The notes under the pieces were generated by a model. The model saw only the letters and a program-made list of their open reading frames with translations. It made no database searches and was not told where the DNA came from. 64,000 bases of DNA from Haberlea rhodopensis (lineage: Eukaryota > Streptophyta > Magnoliopsida > Lamiales > Gesneriaceae): the NCBI GenBank assembly GCA_907163345.1, contig CAJQUN010000151.1, positions 744,001-808,000 on the forward strand. Direction: 5' to 3'. This document shows positions 33,946-45,623 of the stretch, one piece after another. The position numbers and the translations under genes were made by a program. Within the stretch, counting starts at the first letter, position 1. The number at the start of each line of letters is the position of its first letter.

Positions 33946-35820
33946 GTGATAATCAAAAAGTACAAAATTAAATAAACATAGCATAATTATATGTTGACAC
34001 ATAGCCATATTTTAACAATTTACACATGTTCCTCATCAAGCATGTAATAAGCATAACAAGCCTAAGATTAAATTATTTAGAGGAATACAAACATGCGTTT
34101 AAGGCAATCAACAATGAATTCTAAACATTGCAAATTGTGCATATGTTCTACCAAGAGTTCATGCACTTGTGCCCAATAAACATTAAAAGTCTCAAAGCAC
34201 CATTTGATAAATTTATTAAAATCATGATAGCATTATAAAAGATAGAGCATCTAAACAATTATAGCATGCTTAATCACATAAATTTCACATTTTCACATAG
34301 TATATTCAAATTTGAATTCAAGGCATATCAAGATACTTAATATAAAAGGATAAGCATACATCATGCAACAAAACAATTTATATGTGTACATGCTAAGGGG
34401 AAATGCATTTTACTATCAATGAATTTTGAGCTTCAATATTTATTGGTCACAATAAATTTGTGCCAATGATTGAATTGCTCTTTTAAATGCACAAAATAAA
34501 TTTACCTTTGATGACAAGAGTACGTTCTTGTCATTGGTCCTATGCCTCGCGCTTCCTCTATTGAGGTGCGTAAGATGGTTTCCTCCCTTGAGGTGCTAGT
34601 CCCTTCATCATCCATCTCTTTGTTGTCCCTACAAAACAAATTAACAATAGGAGGATGTGATATCCCCGAAATGATTATGTGATTTTAATCATTAATTTTA
34701 AATTATGTTATTTGGGTGTTAATTCATGGGATTGAATTAATATTATTGAGAAAATAAATTTCAGGATGCATGTGCTATATGTTGGGATTTTGGGGTTGTG
34801 GCATGTTTATTTGGGGTGTGTGTTATTTGTTTTGGTGAAGTATGTTACATGGGAATTGAAATATTTTATTGAGAAAATACTATAAATATCATGTGAGGAT
34901 ATTTTAATACATCGTGCTAAATACCGGGACCAAAACATAACACATCATACCACCCAACACCCAACCACCCCCCAACCCATACCAATCAATTGTACAAGGC
35001 TGATTAATCACCCCACTTGGCACAATCATTCAGCCTCCTCCTCCATTTCCAAATCTCGAGCCTTCTCTCCCAAATAACCTCCAGCACCTGCTGAGCAAAA
35101 CCGTGAGGAGCCTTGCCATTTTCATTCCTTGGAAGCATCTCAAAAATCGGAGCAAAGTAGGGTGAGAACCATGCCCTGTTTTTGATTTAAACTTGTTTAA
35201 GTTCTTGCTTTTAAGTAGTGTGAAATTGGCATGTTAGCTTAGGTTTCTTAAAACCTTCGATTTAAATACTTACATGGTGTTATTATGAAGCTCTCAGTAT
35301 TTTTCCTTGAGCATGTTACATGTTTTATGTGAAGGATTAAAGCATGTGAAATAGGGTGTTCGAAAATCTGGGTAGATATTTGCCCTGTTTTTTTTTCTGG
35401 AAAAATATGGATTGGGAGTGATATTGAGGAGGTGATATCATGCATGTTAGATGGGTTTTTGGTGAACCTTCGATTGGAGTACATGCATGGTAGTTTTGTA
35501 AAGCCCAGGACGTTTTTGTTTGAGCATGTTTTATGATATATGTTATAGTTTTAATAGCATGAAATGAAGTGCTCAAGAAACCTGGAAATGAAATATGTTG
35601 TCCTGTTTCCGGAAAAGTTGACGAGTACTCATGTAAATGGACGACGTTTATGCATGTGGATTTATATTTGGGGTATAAATTTGATATGAATACACTCAGG
35701 GTAGTGTATTGTAACTGCCAGCATGTTGGTTTTGGGCATGTTGTATGTCTTACATGTTAGTTTGAGGAGTATGAAAATCGATGTTAGACAATTCTGGAAA
35801 ATCTGGGTTGAAACAGAGCT

Positions 35821-35927
35821 ACCGATCGATCGGTAAAGAACACCGATCGATCGGCAAAAGCCGTAGCTTTTTTTGTTTAAATCAAACAGTTCACCGATCG
35901 ATCGGTGATAAGGTCCGATCGATCGGT
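35821..35927 (+). repeat. ACCGATCGATCGGT palindrome cluster, 5' LTR C
   Basis: Four palindromes based on CCGATCGATCGG. The 3' LTR (42905-42990) has only three: one palindrome plus spacer (about 21 bp) is missing there, as expected for recombination between repeats. Confidence 0.92.
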
Positions 35928-36300
35928 AGTGCCTGACGTTTTAAAATCAGATTTTTATTTAAGTATGGATTTTGGATTATTATGAGGTGCCTAATATTGT
36001 GTTGTGTGGTTATGTAGAACCATCTCAGGTACCAGCACAGTCGAGGAGATAAAGTCTGTTGACTCCTCTACATTTAGAAAGGTACGTAAGCAACGTACGA
36101 GCATCCCAACGGTAACATGTAATTTATGTTTGTCTATTTGACACATGATGAATGCAATGTGATGCATTAAGAGTATGATACATGTTATTATGCATTGTTG
36201 TTGCATATTATGCATTGTTGTTGCATATTGTGATGTGGAATAAAGAGGTGTATTCCACGAGTCAAGAGAGATCACAGTGTATGTTTAATGCTTATGCTTG

Positions 36301-36436
36301 TTATGTAGTAATGAAGCGGGGAAGATTGTACCGCTCATTATGAGATTATGTAGTAATGAAGCGGGGAAGAATGTACCGCTCATTATGAGATTATGTAGTA
36401 ATGAAGCGGGGAAGAATGTACCGCTCATTATGAGAT
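36301..36436 (+). repeat. 45-bp hairpin units, 5' LTR C
   Basis: Three tandem units of AGTAATGAAGCGGGGAAGAT... Each can form TAATG(A)AGCGG / CCGCTCATTA: ten base pairs with one bulged A and an 11-nt loop. The period is divisible by three, giving spurious open frames. Confidence 0.9.
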
Positions 36437-36999
36437 GTTGAAGCAAGAAGCATTAAAATAACTGTTGATATATGACTCAAAAGCTGTGTAAAGAAAGAGG
36501 TGATATGTCATGACATTATTAAAGAATCCATAATTCCATATAATGTGTTTTATTATGAGTTATGGTACAGGGACAACCAATGGGCGTTATAAATGCTGGG
36601 AAATACAGGAAGTACTTTGTATTTATGATTTGTGCATTTACGCTTTACATTCATATTATGTTGAATATGAATCACGGTATACTCATGTGTTGGGGGTTGT
36701 CTTTGTAGGTGCTTTTGATGATGAGAACCAGGGTCGGGGTTGAAATGCTGAGCTATAAGGAGTACTACAGGATTAACATGTTAGAGAAAATTTTGTATAG
36801 CTTCTACACGAAGTAGAGTAAGACTATAGTGTAGTACCTTTTGGTAGGAATATGTGTAATTCCTTTTAAACTTTTGGTACTGTAATCTCTTAAGCTCAGG
36901 ATAATCAACACGACACTATTACTCTGATATATGCACATGAATGATTAGTTCTCTTATCGCACCTAAATATCTTGATTAATAACGGGGTCTCACATTTAG

Positions 37000-37016
37000 T
37001 GGTATCAGAGTAGTGG
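37000..37016 (+). other. Primer-binding site, tRNA-iMet (element C)
   Basis: TGGTATCAGAGTAGTGG, five bases after the LTR; one base differs from the sites of A, B and D. Confidence 0.93.
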
Positions 37017-37213
37017 TTAGATAACCAGGGAAGAGTGAAGGGTAGCCTTTAGAGACAAGTTGGCTAGGTATTCATTGTTGGGCATGTTATGCATGTGATG
37101 CATATTGTTGTATAAGTGTTATACTAACATGCTTTTGAATATGATACTCTTGTTATCTAACGGCTTATATTATGAACTGCTTTTGGTATTGTTGTTAACT
37201 CTTGTGTTGCAGC

Positions 37214-38475
37214 ATGTCGGCTATTAACCCGGAGAACCTCCAAGAAGAGGTAGGGGATATGGGCATTATGAACGCTAGTATTGCTCAGACGATCCGTTAC
37301 CGCCACCTGCAGTAGGCTTGGAGCCTATAGCACAGATGCTGCTACCAGGGGAGATAAGTCTGACCCAGTTCTTGAGCTATCATCCACCACTATTTGAAGG
37401 GACAGAGACTGGGGAAGCAGCCGAGGAATGGCTTGAGAGACTGGAACAGATATTCGTATCGGCACCCTGTGCAAGGACTGCCTGGCTGAGGTTGGCAGAG
37501 TTCCAATTAGCGAAGAAGTCTTCCATGTGGTGGAAGACAACAGTTATGGAGCTGAGAGCTCAGGGTATGACGGTGGATTGGACTGTATTCAGGACCCGGT
37601 TTCTTAACCGGTACTTTTCTGCAGCTGCCAGACAATTAAAGGAAGATGAGTTCAACAATTTGAAGCAGGGCAGCCTAAGAGTATCAGACTACGCTATGCA
37701 GTATTCCTCACTGCTGAGGTATGTACCTCATATTGCTGTCAGCAATCATGCTAAGATGAGAAATTTCCTGAAGGGACTGAGGCCAGAGCTGTTTGATCGG
37801 GTTGTCTCCAACAACCCCAGCTCATTTGATGACGCCCTGACACGAGCGGAGTTGGCAGAGATTGCAGTGGGCGCGTACAAGGACGTTGTACCCCCTTTTG
37901 TACCACCTCAGGGACCAGCTGTTGATAGCCTGAGGCCACGAGGGGACCAGTTCAAGGCTCGTGGGGCCTCATCATCTTCCAGATTTGGTGGGAAGAAGTC
38001 TCAGGGCCAGAAGCAAATCAATCGGGGACCCACACAGGGGAGCAAGGCAGGAGGAAGCAGGTGTGACCATTGTGGAGGATGGCACTTGTCACGTGACTGT
38101 AAGGGTTGTTATGTTTGTGGCAAGGTGGGCCACTTGGCTCGAGGTTTCCCCAATCGGAGAGCACCACAGAGACAGGCAGACTCTGGGCCGAATAGGCCAA
38201 GGTTTGATGCTGGGAGGGCACCACAGAGACAGCAGTTCGCACCTCGACCACAGGGAGGTCAGACGGCAGGACCGCCGCAGGGTCAAGTGTATGCACTGAC
38301 TAGGGAGCAGGCTGAGGCAGCCCCGGAGGAGGTCATTGCTGGTACGTGTCATTTACTTACGTACCCTGCACTTATATTGATAGATACAGGTGCTTCTCAT
38401 TCTTTTGTATCTGCTGCTTTTGTGGAGAGACACCGCTTGTGCTCGTCTCTGTTACCCACGCCTCTCATGGTCTAG
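37214..38475 (+). pseudogene. Gag and protease start of element C
   Basis: Candidate ATG at 37214 (MSAINPENLQEEVGDMGIMN), then an apparent frameshift near 37290 before LPPPAVGLEPIAQMLLPGEI. Gag core follows (FEGTETGEAAEEWLERLEQI, AWLRLAEFQLAKKSSMWWKT, EDEFNNLKQGSLRVSDYAMQ). The knuckle region reads CDHCGGWHLSRDC and CYVCGKVGHLARGF; the last Cys of the second knuckle has become Gly. The protease active site LIDTGASHSF is intact, but a TAG ends the frame at 38475. Confidence 0.88.
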
Positions 38476-38493
38476 ACACCCACGGGGAAGCAT

Positions 38494-39468
38494 GTGATTG
38501 CTGACCGATTGTTATCTGATTGCCTCATTTATTTTGAGGGCAACGATCTGAGGGCCGATATGATTCAGTTAGAGATGGCAGATTTTGACTGCATTATCGG
38601 CATTGACGTGTTGAGCAGATACCGAGCTGTGGTAGATTGCCAACAGAAGATTGTTCGTTTTCTATCTGATCAGGGGTTCCAGTGGACTTTTTATGGGGAC
38701 GGCTCTCGTCCAAAGATTCCAGTAATCTCAGCGGTTAAGATGTCGTTATTATTGGAAAGCGGCCACAAGGGCTACCTTATTTATGCCGTGGATGTATCAG
38801 AAGAGAAGGAAGTGAGAGCCGAGGACATTCCGGTCGTGGCGGAGTTCATTGATGTGTTCCCAGATGAGATTCCGGGATTTCCGCCTGTCAGGGATGTTGA
38901 GTTTGCCATTGAGCTGCTGCCAGGGACTTCTGCTATTTCCCGTGCTCCTTACAGGATGACACCGGCAGAGCTGAGGGAGCTGAAGGTACAGTTACAGGAG
39001 CTCCTCGACAAGGGATACATTCGTCCTAGTGTATCGCCTTGGGGTGCACCAGTCTTGTTCGTGAAAAAGAAGGATGGTTCAATGCGTCTGTGCATTGACT
39101 ACAGGCAACTGAACAAGACCACAGTGAAGAACAGGTATCCACTTCCGAGGGTTGATGACCTTTTTTATCAGCTTCAGGGTACAGAGGTGTACTCAAAGAT
39201 AGACTTGAGGTCAGGCTATAACCAGGTACGGGTTAGAGCTGGCGATGTCCAAAAGATGGCTTTTAGAACTCGGTATGGACACTATGAGTTCTTGGTGATG
39301 CCTTTCGGTGTGACAAATGCACCTGCAGTCTTTATGAGCTTGATGAACAGAGTATTTCAGGAGTACCTCGATCAGTTTGTGATCGTAATCATTGATGACA
39401 TCCTTGTCTATTCAAGAAGTGAGGAGGATCATACCGATCATCTGAGGATAGTGCTTCAGATCATCTGA
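38494..39468 (+). pseudogene. Protease end and reverse transcriptase, element C
   Basis: Continues pol in the same frame after the stop. The retropepsin C-terminus ([18 protein letters not shown]) leads into the [22 protein letters not shown] start, [31 protein letters not shown], and the active-site box [10 protein letters not shown] (IIDD in place of the usual FIDD/YIDD). It ends at an in-frame TGA at 39466-39468, just before the RT connection domain. Confidence 0.9.
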
Positions 39469-39477
39469 GATCATCAG

Positions 39478-40554
39478 TTGTACGCCAAACTCAGCAAATG
39501 TGAGTTTTGGCTTAGCAGTGTAGCATTCTTGGGCCATATCATATCACGAGAGGGGATATCAGTAGACCCGAGGAAGGTAGAGGAAGTTATGGATTGGTCT
39601 GCCCCTACTTCAGTCAGTGAGATTCGAAGTTTTCTTGGTCTGGCCGGCTATTATCGACGCTTCGTCGAGGGTTTCTCAAAGATCGCCAAGCCACTTACAC
39701 AGCTGACTCAGAAGGGAGTCCCATTTTGTTGGTCAGAGGCTTGTGAGCAGAGTTTCCGGGAATTAAAGCACAGACTGACTACTGCACCAGTTCTAGTGAT
39801 TCCCAGGGAGAACAAAGGATTTGTTCTTTATACTGATGCATCGCTACAGGGTCTAGGATGCGTACTGATGCAGGACAGGCATGTAGTGGCTTATGCTTCT
39901 AGACAGTTGAAGCCACACGAGACGAGGTATCCAGTCCATGATCTGGAATTAGCAGCTATAGTGTTCGCCCTAAAGATATGGCGACACTACTTATATGGTA
40001 CCTCATTTACCATCTTCACTGATCACAAGAGCCTGAAGTTCTTGTTTACACAGGCTGAGCTGAACATGAGGCAGAGGAGATGGATGGATTTGCTGAAGGA
40101 TTACGATTGTGAAATCGAATACCACCCGGGAAAAGCAAACTTGACAGCTGACGCTTTGAGTCGGAAGGTGAGGAGCACAGCAGAGGATGCCATGTGTCTA
40201 TCAGCTATGTTGGGCTCCTACTGCCTTTTGGGATTTGATTATGATGTGTCTGCTTCACCGGTACAGGTTTTGACCTTGTTAGCTGAGCCTGTTATTTATG
40301 ATCACATCAGGAAGGCTCAGGGGACCGACGCAGAGGTTCAGAGATGGATGTCAATGGTTCATTCAGGTCAGCCATCGAGATTCAGAGTGGCTGAGGACGG
40401 TTCTCTGAGACTCAGCGACAGATGGGTGGTTCCAGATACACCCGAGTTGCGACATGGTATATTACAGCGAGCTCATTGCAGCAGGAAAGTATCCACCCGG
40501 GCGGGAAGAAGATGTATAAGGACCTACACAGCCAGTTCTGGTGGAGGCGAATGA
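39478..40554 (+). pseudogene. RT connection, RNase H, integrase start, element C
   Basis: Follows the TGA in the same frame. RT thumb/connection ([46 protein letters not shown]). RNase H is complete, with DAS in [14 protein letters not shown] in [13 protein letters not shown] in TDHKSL and the final D in LTADALSRK. The frame shifts near 40490, inside the integrase zinc-binding region (RAHCS...). Confidence 0.9.
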
Positions 40555-41141
40555 AACAGGATGTTACTTCATTCGTCAAGCGCTGTTTGATTTGTCGGCA
40601 GGTGAAGGCTGAAAGGCAGAGGCCTGGAGGTGAGCTAAGGAGTTTGGAGATACCCGAGTGGAAGTGGCAGCACGTGTCTATGGATTTCGTGACCCACTTA
40701 CCGAGGACTGTTTCGGGTTTTGATGCTATATGGGTAGTCGTCGACAGATTGACTAAGAGTGCTCATTTCATTCCCTACTGTATGACCTTCACGTAATTGA
40801 GGATGGCACAGTTATATGTCAGAGATGTAGTGAGACTGCATGAGATCCCTGTTTCGATTGTGTCTGATCGAGATCCGCGGTTCACATCTCACTTCTGGGA
40901 GGGTCTTCAGTCAGCTCTAGGTACAGAGTTGAGGTTGAGCACAGCCTATCATCCCCAGACGGACGGACAGACCGAGCGTACGATACAGACGCTCGAAGAT
41001 ATGTTGAGGGCTTGTGTGCTGGAGTTCGACACTTCGTGGCAGGACTCAGTAGCCTTGGTGGAATTTTCTTATAATAACAGTTACCAGGCTAGCATACAGA
41101 TGGCTCCATTTGAAGCCCTATATGGCAGACGTTGCAGGTAA
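40490..41141 (+). pseudogene. Integrase zinc finger and core, element C
   Basis: In a new frame: [17 protein letters not shown] and CLICRQVK complete the HHCC finger. The DDE core has MDFVTHLPRT, SIVSDRDPRFTS and TDGQTERTIQTLEDMLR. One stop (TAA, 40794-40796) interrupts between the first and second catalytic Asp. It ends GRRCR followed by a stop, with about a dozen residues lost at the next junction. Confidence 0.88.
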
Positions 41142-41691
41142 ATCGGTCGGAGGACCAGAGTTGGTCCAGGATATGGAAGAAAAGGTAAAGATTATCAGGA
41201 GAAAGATGAAGGTAGCTCAAGACAGACATGCAGCGTATGCCAATCAGCGGCGTAGGCCGTTGGAGTTTCAGTTAGGCGACAGAGTCTTTCTAAAGATCTC
41301 ACCTTTCAGAGGTGTAGTACGGTTTGGTATGCGGGGGAAGTTGTCCCCGAGATATGTGGGGCCGTATGAGATCTTACAGCGTGTGGGTACTCTGGCGTAC
41401 CGTTTAGCTTTACCGCCCTCTCTGTCTGGTATACACGATGTGTTCCATGTGTCTATGCTGAGGAAGTACGAGCCAGATCCTTCGCATGTGTTGCAGCCTT
41501 CGGAGGTGCAGTTTGAGTCCGATATTTCCTATGTGGAGCGGCCTATCAGGATTCTGGATAGAACAGACCGCAGGCTTCGGAACAAAGTCATTCCTATGGT
41601 CAAAGTACAGTGGAATCGTAGGGGTGTCGAGGAGGCCACGTGGGAGACAGAGCGACACATGGTGATTTATGTTTTATTTTATTTTGGGTAA
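41110..41691 (+). pseudogene. Integrase C-terminus/chromodomain-like end, element C
   Basis: Shifted frame beginning near KSVGGPELVQDMEEKVKIIR. It contains the GPY/F module (GDRVFLKISPFRGV, GKLSPRYVGPYEILQRVG, LPPSLSGIHDVFHVSML) and a chromodomain-like tail (YVERPIRILDRTDRRLRNKV, VKVQWNRRGVEEATWETE), the signature of the chromovirus Tekay/Del clade. The frame closes before the purine tract at 41723. Confidence 0.88.
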
Positions 41692-41736
41692 GTGCATGCT
41701 GATTTCGAGGGCGAAATCTTATAAGTAGGGGAGTAT

Positions 41737-44083
41737 TGTGATATCCCCGAAATGATTATGTGTTTTAATCATTAATTTTAAATTATGTTTATTTGGGTGT
41801 TAATTCATGGGATTGAATTAATATTATTGAGGAAATAAATTTCAGGATGCATGTGCTATATGTTGGGATTTTGGGGTTGTGGCATGTTTATTTGGGGTGT
41901 GTGTTATTTGTTTTGGTGAAGCATGTTACATGGGAATTGAAGTATTTTATTGAGAAAATACTATAAATATCATGTGAGGATATTTTAATACATCGTGCTA
42001 AATACCGGGACCAAAACATAACACATCATACCACCCAACACCCAACCACCCCCCCAACCCATACCAATCAATTGTACAAGGCTGATTAATCACCCCACTT
42101 GGCACAATCATTCAGCCTCCTCCTCCATTTCCAAATCTCGAGCCTTCTCTCCCAAATAACCTCCAGCACCTGCTGAGCAAAACCGTGAGGAGCCTTGCCA
42201 TTTTCATTCCTTGGAAGCCTCTAAAAAATCGGAGCAAAGTAGGGTGAGAACCATGCCTTGTTTTTGATTTAAACTTGTTTAAGTTCTTGCTTTTAAGTAG
42301 TGTGAAATTGGCATGTTAGCTTATGTTTCTTAAAACCTTCGATTTAAATGCTTACATGGTGTTATTATGAAGCTCTCAGTATTTTTCCTTGAGCATGTTA
42401 CATGTTTAATGTGAAGGATTAAAGCATGTGAAATAGGGTGTTCGAAAATCTGGGTAGATATTTGCCCTGTTTTTTTTTTCTGGAAAAATATGGATTGGGA
42501 GTGATATTGAGGAGGTGATATCATGCATGTTAGATGGGTTTTTGGTGAACCTTCGATTTGAGTACATGCATGGTAGTTTTGTAAAGCCCATGACGTTTTT
42601 GTTTGAGCATGTTTTATGATATATGTTATAGTTTTAATAGCATGAAATGAAGTGCTCAAGAAATCTGGAAATGAAATATGTTGTCCTGTTTCCGGAAACG
42701 TTGATCGAGTACTCATGTAAATGGACGACGTTTATGCATGTGGATTTATATTTGGGGTATAAATTTGATATGAATACACTCAGGGTAGTGTATTGTAACT
42801 GCTAGCATGTTGGTTTTGGGCATGTTGTATGTCTTACATGTTAGGTTGAGGAGTATGAAAATCGATGTTAGACAATTCTGGAAAATCTGGGTTGAAACAG
42901 AGCTACCGATCGATCGGTAAAGAACACCGATCGATCGGCAAAAGCCGTAGCTTTTTTTGTTTAAATCAAACAGTTCACCGATCGATCGGTAGTGCCTGGC
43001 GTTTTAAAAATCAGATTTTTATTTAAGTATGGATTTTGGATTATTATGAGGTGCCTAATATTGTGTTGTGTGGTTATGTAGAACCATCTCAGGTACCAGC
43101 ACAGTCGAGGAGATAAAGTCTGTTGACTCTTCTACATTTTGAAAGGTACGTAAGCGACGAACGGGCATCCCAACGGTAACATGTACTTTATGTTTGTCTA
43201 TTTGACACATGATGAATGCAATGTGATGCATTAAGAGTATGATACATGTTATTATGCATTGTTGTTGCATATTGTGATGTGGAATAAATAGGTGTATTCC
43301 ACGAGTCAAGAGAGATCACAATGTATGTTTAATGCTTATGCTTGTTATGTAGTAATGAAGCGGGGAAGATTGTACCGCTCATTATGAGATTATGTAGTAA
43401 TGAAGCGGGGAAGAATGTACCGCTCATTATGAGATTATGTAGTAATGAAGCGGAGAAGATTGTACCGCTCATTATGAGATTATGTAGTAATGAAGCGGGG
43501 AAGAATGTACCGCTCATTATGAGATGTTGAAGCAAGAAGCATTAAAATAACTGTTGATATATGACTCAAAAGTTGTGTAAAGAAAGAGGTGATATGTCAT
43601 GACATTATTAAAGAATCCATAATTCCATATAATGTGTTTTATTATGAGTTATGGTACAAGGACAACCAATGGGCGTTATAAATGCTGGGAAATACAGGAA
43701 GTACTTTGTATTTATTATTTGTGCATTTACGCTTTACATTCATATTATGTTGAATAAGAATCACGGTATACTCATGTGTTGGGGGTTGTCTTTGTAGGTG
43801 CTTTTGATGATGAGAACCAGGGTCGGGGTTGAAATACTGAGCTATCAGGAGTGCTACAGGAGTAGCATGTTAGAGAAATTTTTGTATAGCTTCTACACGA
43901 AGTAGAGTAAGACTATAGTGTAGTACATTTTGGTAGGAATATGTGTAAATCCTTTTAAACTTTTGGTACTGTAATCTCTTAAGCTCAGGATAATCAACAC
44001 GGCACTATTACTCTGATATATGCACATGAATGATTAGTTCTCTTATCGCACCTAAATATCTTGATTAATAACGGGGTCTCACA
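41737..44083 (+). repeat. 3' LTR of element C
   Basis: 2347 bp. It differs from the 5' LTR mainly by repeat number: three palindromes instead of four and four hairpin units (43347-43525) instead of three, plus a few substitutions. Confidence 0.95.
42244..43797 (+). other. Leader module, 3' LTR C: two putative introns
   Basis: Segment 1 is 42244-43081 (838 nt), the exon-like block 43082-43145 (64 nt), segment 2 43146-43797 (652 nt). All four splice signals of the 5' LTR are conserved. Confidence 0.45.
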
Positions 44084-45600
44084 GAGGATCTTTGGTACCC
44101 ATTTGATTTTTGGTTTCTTGAGGGTTAGCCTTCATCAATGCCTTTGGAATCCATTTCCACATTTTGTTAGGTTGGTATTGAATTTTAGCAAACCTACATT
44201 TATTTTTAGTATGATCATTTTTACAACAATAATTGCAAGTAGGAGAATTATGCTTAGGTTTAGCCAACAAGCTTGAAAATATTTTAGATTTGCTTGAAAA
44301 GCCTAGTCCGGCTTTAACAAAGCTACAACGTTGCAAGCCAAGCAATTCATTCATCTTTAAACTACTATCACTAAACTTGGCAAAAGATGTCTTTAAATCA
44401 TGCACTTGATTTTTCAAAGTAATATTTTCTTCTTCCTTCTTAGCCAAATCTAGCTTAAGTAATTTATTGATCTTCTTGGTTCTACCAAGACAATCAATGT
44501 GTTCATTATAAGCATTTAATAATTCATCATAAGATGGTACCTCATCAGCTTCCTCTTCATTCTTCATCTCCAAGAGCCATTAGACAAATATTTGTTGCTT
44601 CTTCTTCATCGGAGTCACTATCACTCCATGTGGCTATAAGAACCTTCTTCTTTCCTTTGTCCTCATTCTTCTTCCTAGGACATTTGTTAGCATAATGACC
44701 TTTATCTTGACAATTATAACAAGTTACCTCGTGCTTGAATCATGTTTGGTAGCACTAGAGGTCTTTGGCTTGTTGTGTTTGTTGAAGAATTTCTTGAACT
44801 TTCTAGTGAACAAGATCATCTCTTCATCATCATCATCTTCTTCATCCTCGGATTGATCTTTACTACGATCAAGGCTATTCCCTTTCTTATGGATCTCTCA
44901 TCCTCCTTTATCCCCTTCCTTGTTGACACTTCAAGCTCATGGGTCACCAATGTGCTATGAAGTTCATCAAGGTCATAAGATGCACTTTCTCCTTTATTGG
45001 ATTCGATGATGGCCGTCCTCTTGGCATCCCATTCATTTGGCAAGGCTCTTAGAGCTCTTCTCCATATTTGCTTTGGAGGGTACTTCTCTCCAAGTTGGGC
45101 AAGATCGTTTATGATTTGGGTGAGCCTTCTAAACATCGAGTCAACTTCTTCTCTGGGCTCCATCTCAAATTTCTCATATTTGAGTTGCAATAAATCTATC
45201 TTTGTCTCCTTCACTTGATTTGTACCCTCATGACAAATTTGCAATTTGTCCCATATCTCCTTTGCGGTTGAGCACATCGAGATTGGGTTGTACTCCTTCA
45301 TATCTAAAGCACAATGTAAAATATTAAAAGCTTTAACATTTTGTGAAATTAAAATCATATCCGCTCTTGTGAAATCGTCCATTTCTTTGGGAACACTGAT
45401 TCCCCCAACTTCCTTTAAAGAATGTGTGGACCTTTCACAATAATCTTCCATAGGTCATAATCTACGGATTGGATGTATAGAGATATTCTATTTTCCCAAT
45501 AGCCGAAGTTATCACCCGTGAAGAGCGGGACGATTTGTCGATTAACCTTGAGCAAACTAATTTGCTAGATTAGCCATAATAGAATTTGATTTAAAACAAA
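44084..45600 (-). pseudogene. Sirevirus gag
   Basis: Minus-strand copia gag. N-terminus: NFGYWENRISLYIQSVDYDL then WKIIVKGPH, followed by a one-base frameshift near 45430. UBN2/gag core: DDFTRADMILISQN, ALDMKEYNPISMCSTAKEIW, ETKIDLLQLKYEKFEME, FRRLTQIINDLAQLGEKYP. A zinc knuckle CYNCQDKGHYANKC lies near 44710. A long coiled-coil follows (LDLAKKEEENITLKNQVHDL), then a second, unusual knuckle CNYCCKNDHTKNKC. The tail is WKWIPKALMKANPQ, the residues that precede protease in Sireviruses. Stops occur near 44816 and 44575. The sequence then stops at the target duplication of element C, and no pol follows on the other side. Confidence 0.85.
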
Positions 45601-45607
45601 AATCAAA

Positions 45608-45621
45608 TGGCTCTGATACCA
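45608..45621 (-). other. Primer-binding site, tRNA-iMet (outer Sirevirus)
   Basis: Minus strand TGGTATCAGAGCCA, two bases from the 5' LTR; perfect complement of the 3' end of initiator tRNA-Met. Confidence 0.9.
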
Positions 45622-45623
45622 CT

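Larger units (their letters stand above)
35162..36708 (+). other. Leader module, 5' LTR C: two putative introns
   Basis: Donor GTAGG|GTGAGA begins segment 1 (35162-36017, 856 nt, palindromes), ending at TGTGGTTATGTAG|AACC. The exon-like block 36018-36081 (64 nt, AACCATCTCAGGTACCAGCA...) is nearly identical to that of LTR A. Donor AAAG|GTACGTAAG begins segment 2 (36082-36708, 627 nt, hairpin array), ending at GTTGTCTTTGTAG|GTGC. Confidence 0.5.
34656..36994 (+). repeat. 5' LTR of element C
   Basis: 2339 bp, TGTGATATCCCCGAAATG ... GGGGTCTCACA. TATA-like box 34881-34888, palindromes 35821-35927 (four), exon-like block 36018-36081, three 45-bp hairpin units at 36301-36436. Confidence 0.95.
34656..44083 (+). 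mobile_element. Del/Tekay Ty3-gypsy element C, full length
   Basis: 9428 bp, perfect 5-bp duplication GAGGA (34651-34655 and 44084-44088). LTRs are 34656-36994 and 41737-44083, the tRNA-iMet primer site 37000-37016, and the purine tract AAGTAGGGGAGTAT is at 41723-41736. Gag, protease, RT, RNase H, integrase and a C-terminal chromodomain-like region are in the usual Ty3 order but broken by about three stops and three frameshifts. The LTRs are still very similar. It is inserted in the minus-strand Sirevirus at the end of its gag. Confidence 0.95.

Noticed and set aside
37000..37016. tRNA genes near the primer sites
   Set aside because: Only the 14-18 bases complementary to the tRNA 3' end are present next to LTRs; no cloverleaf.
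38494..41691. Endogenous pararetrovirus as source of RT/RNase H
   Set aside because: The RT is linked to an integrase with DDE core and chromodomain-like end, with LTRs, primer site and 5-bp target duplication; this is Ty3-gypsy Tekay/Del.
43329..43535. Open frames on both strands across the 45-bp hairpin units
   Set aside because: The period is a multiple of three, so any frame free of stops in one unit stays open; no evidence of translation.
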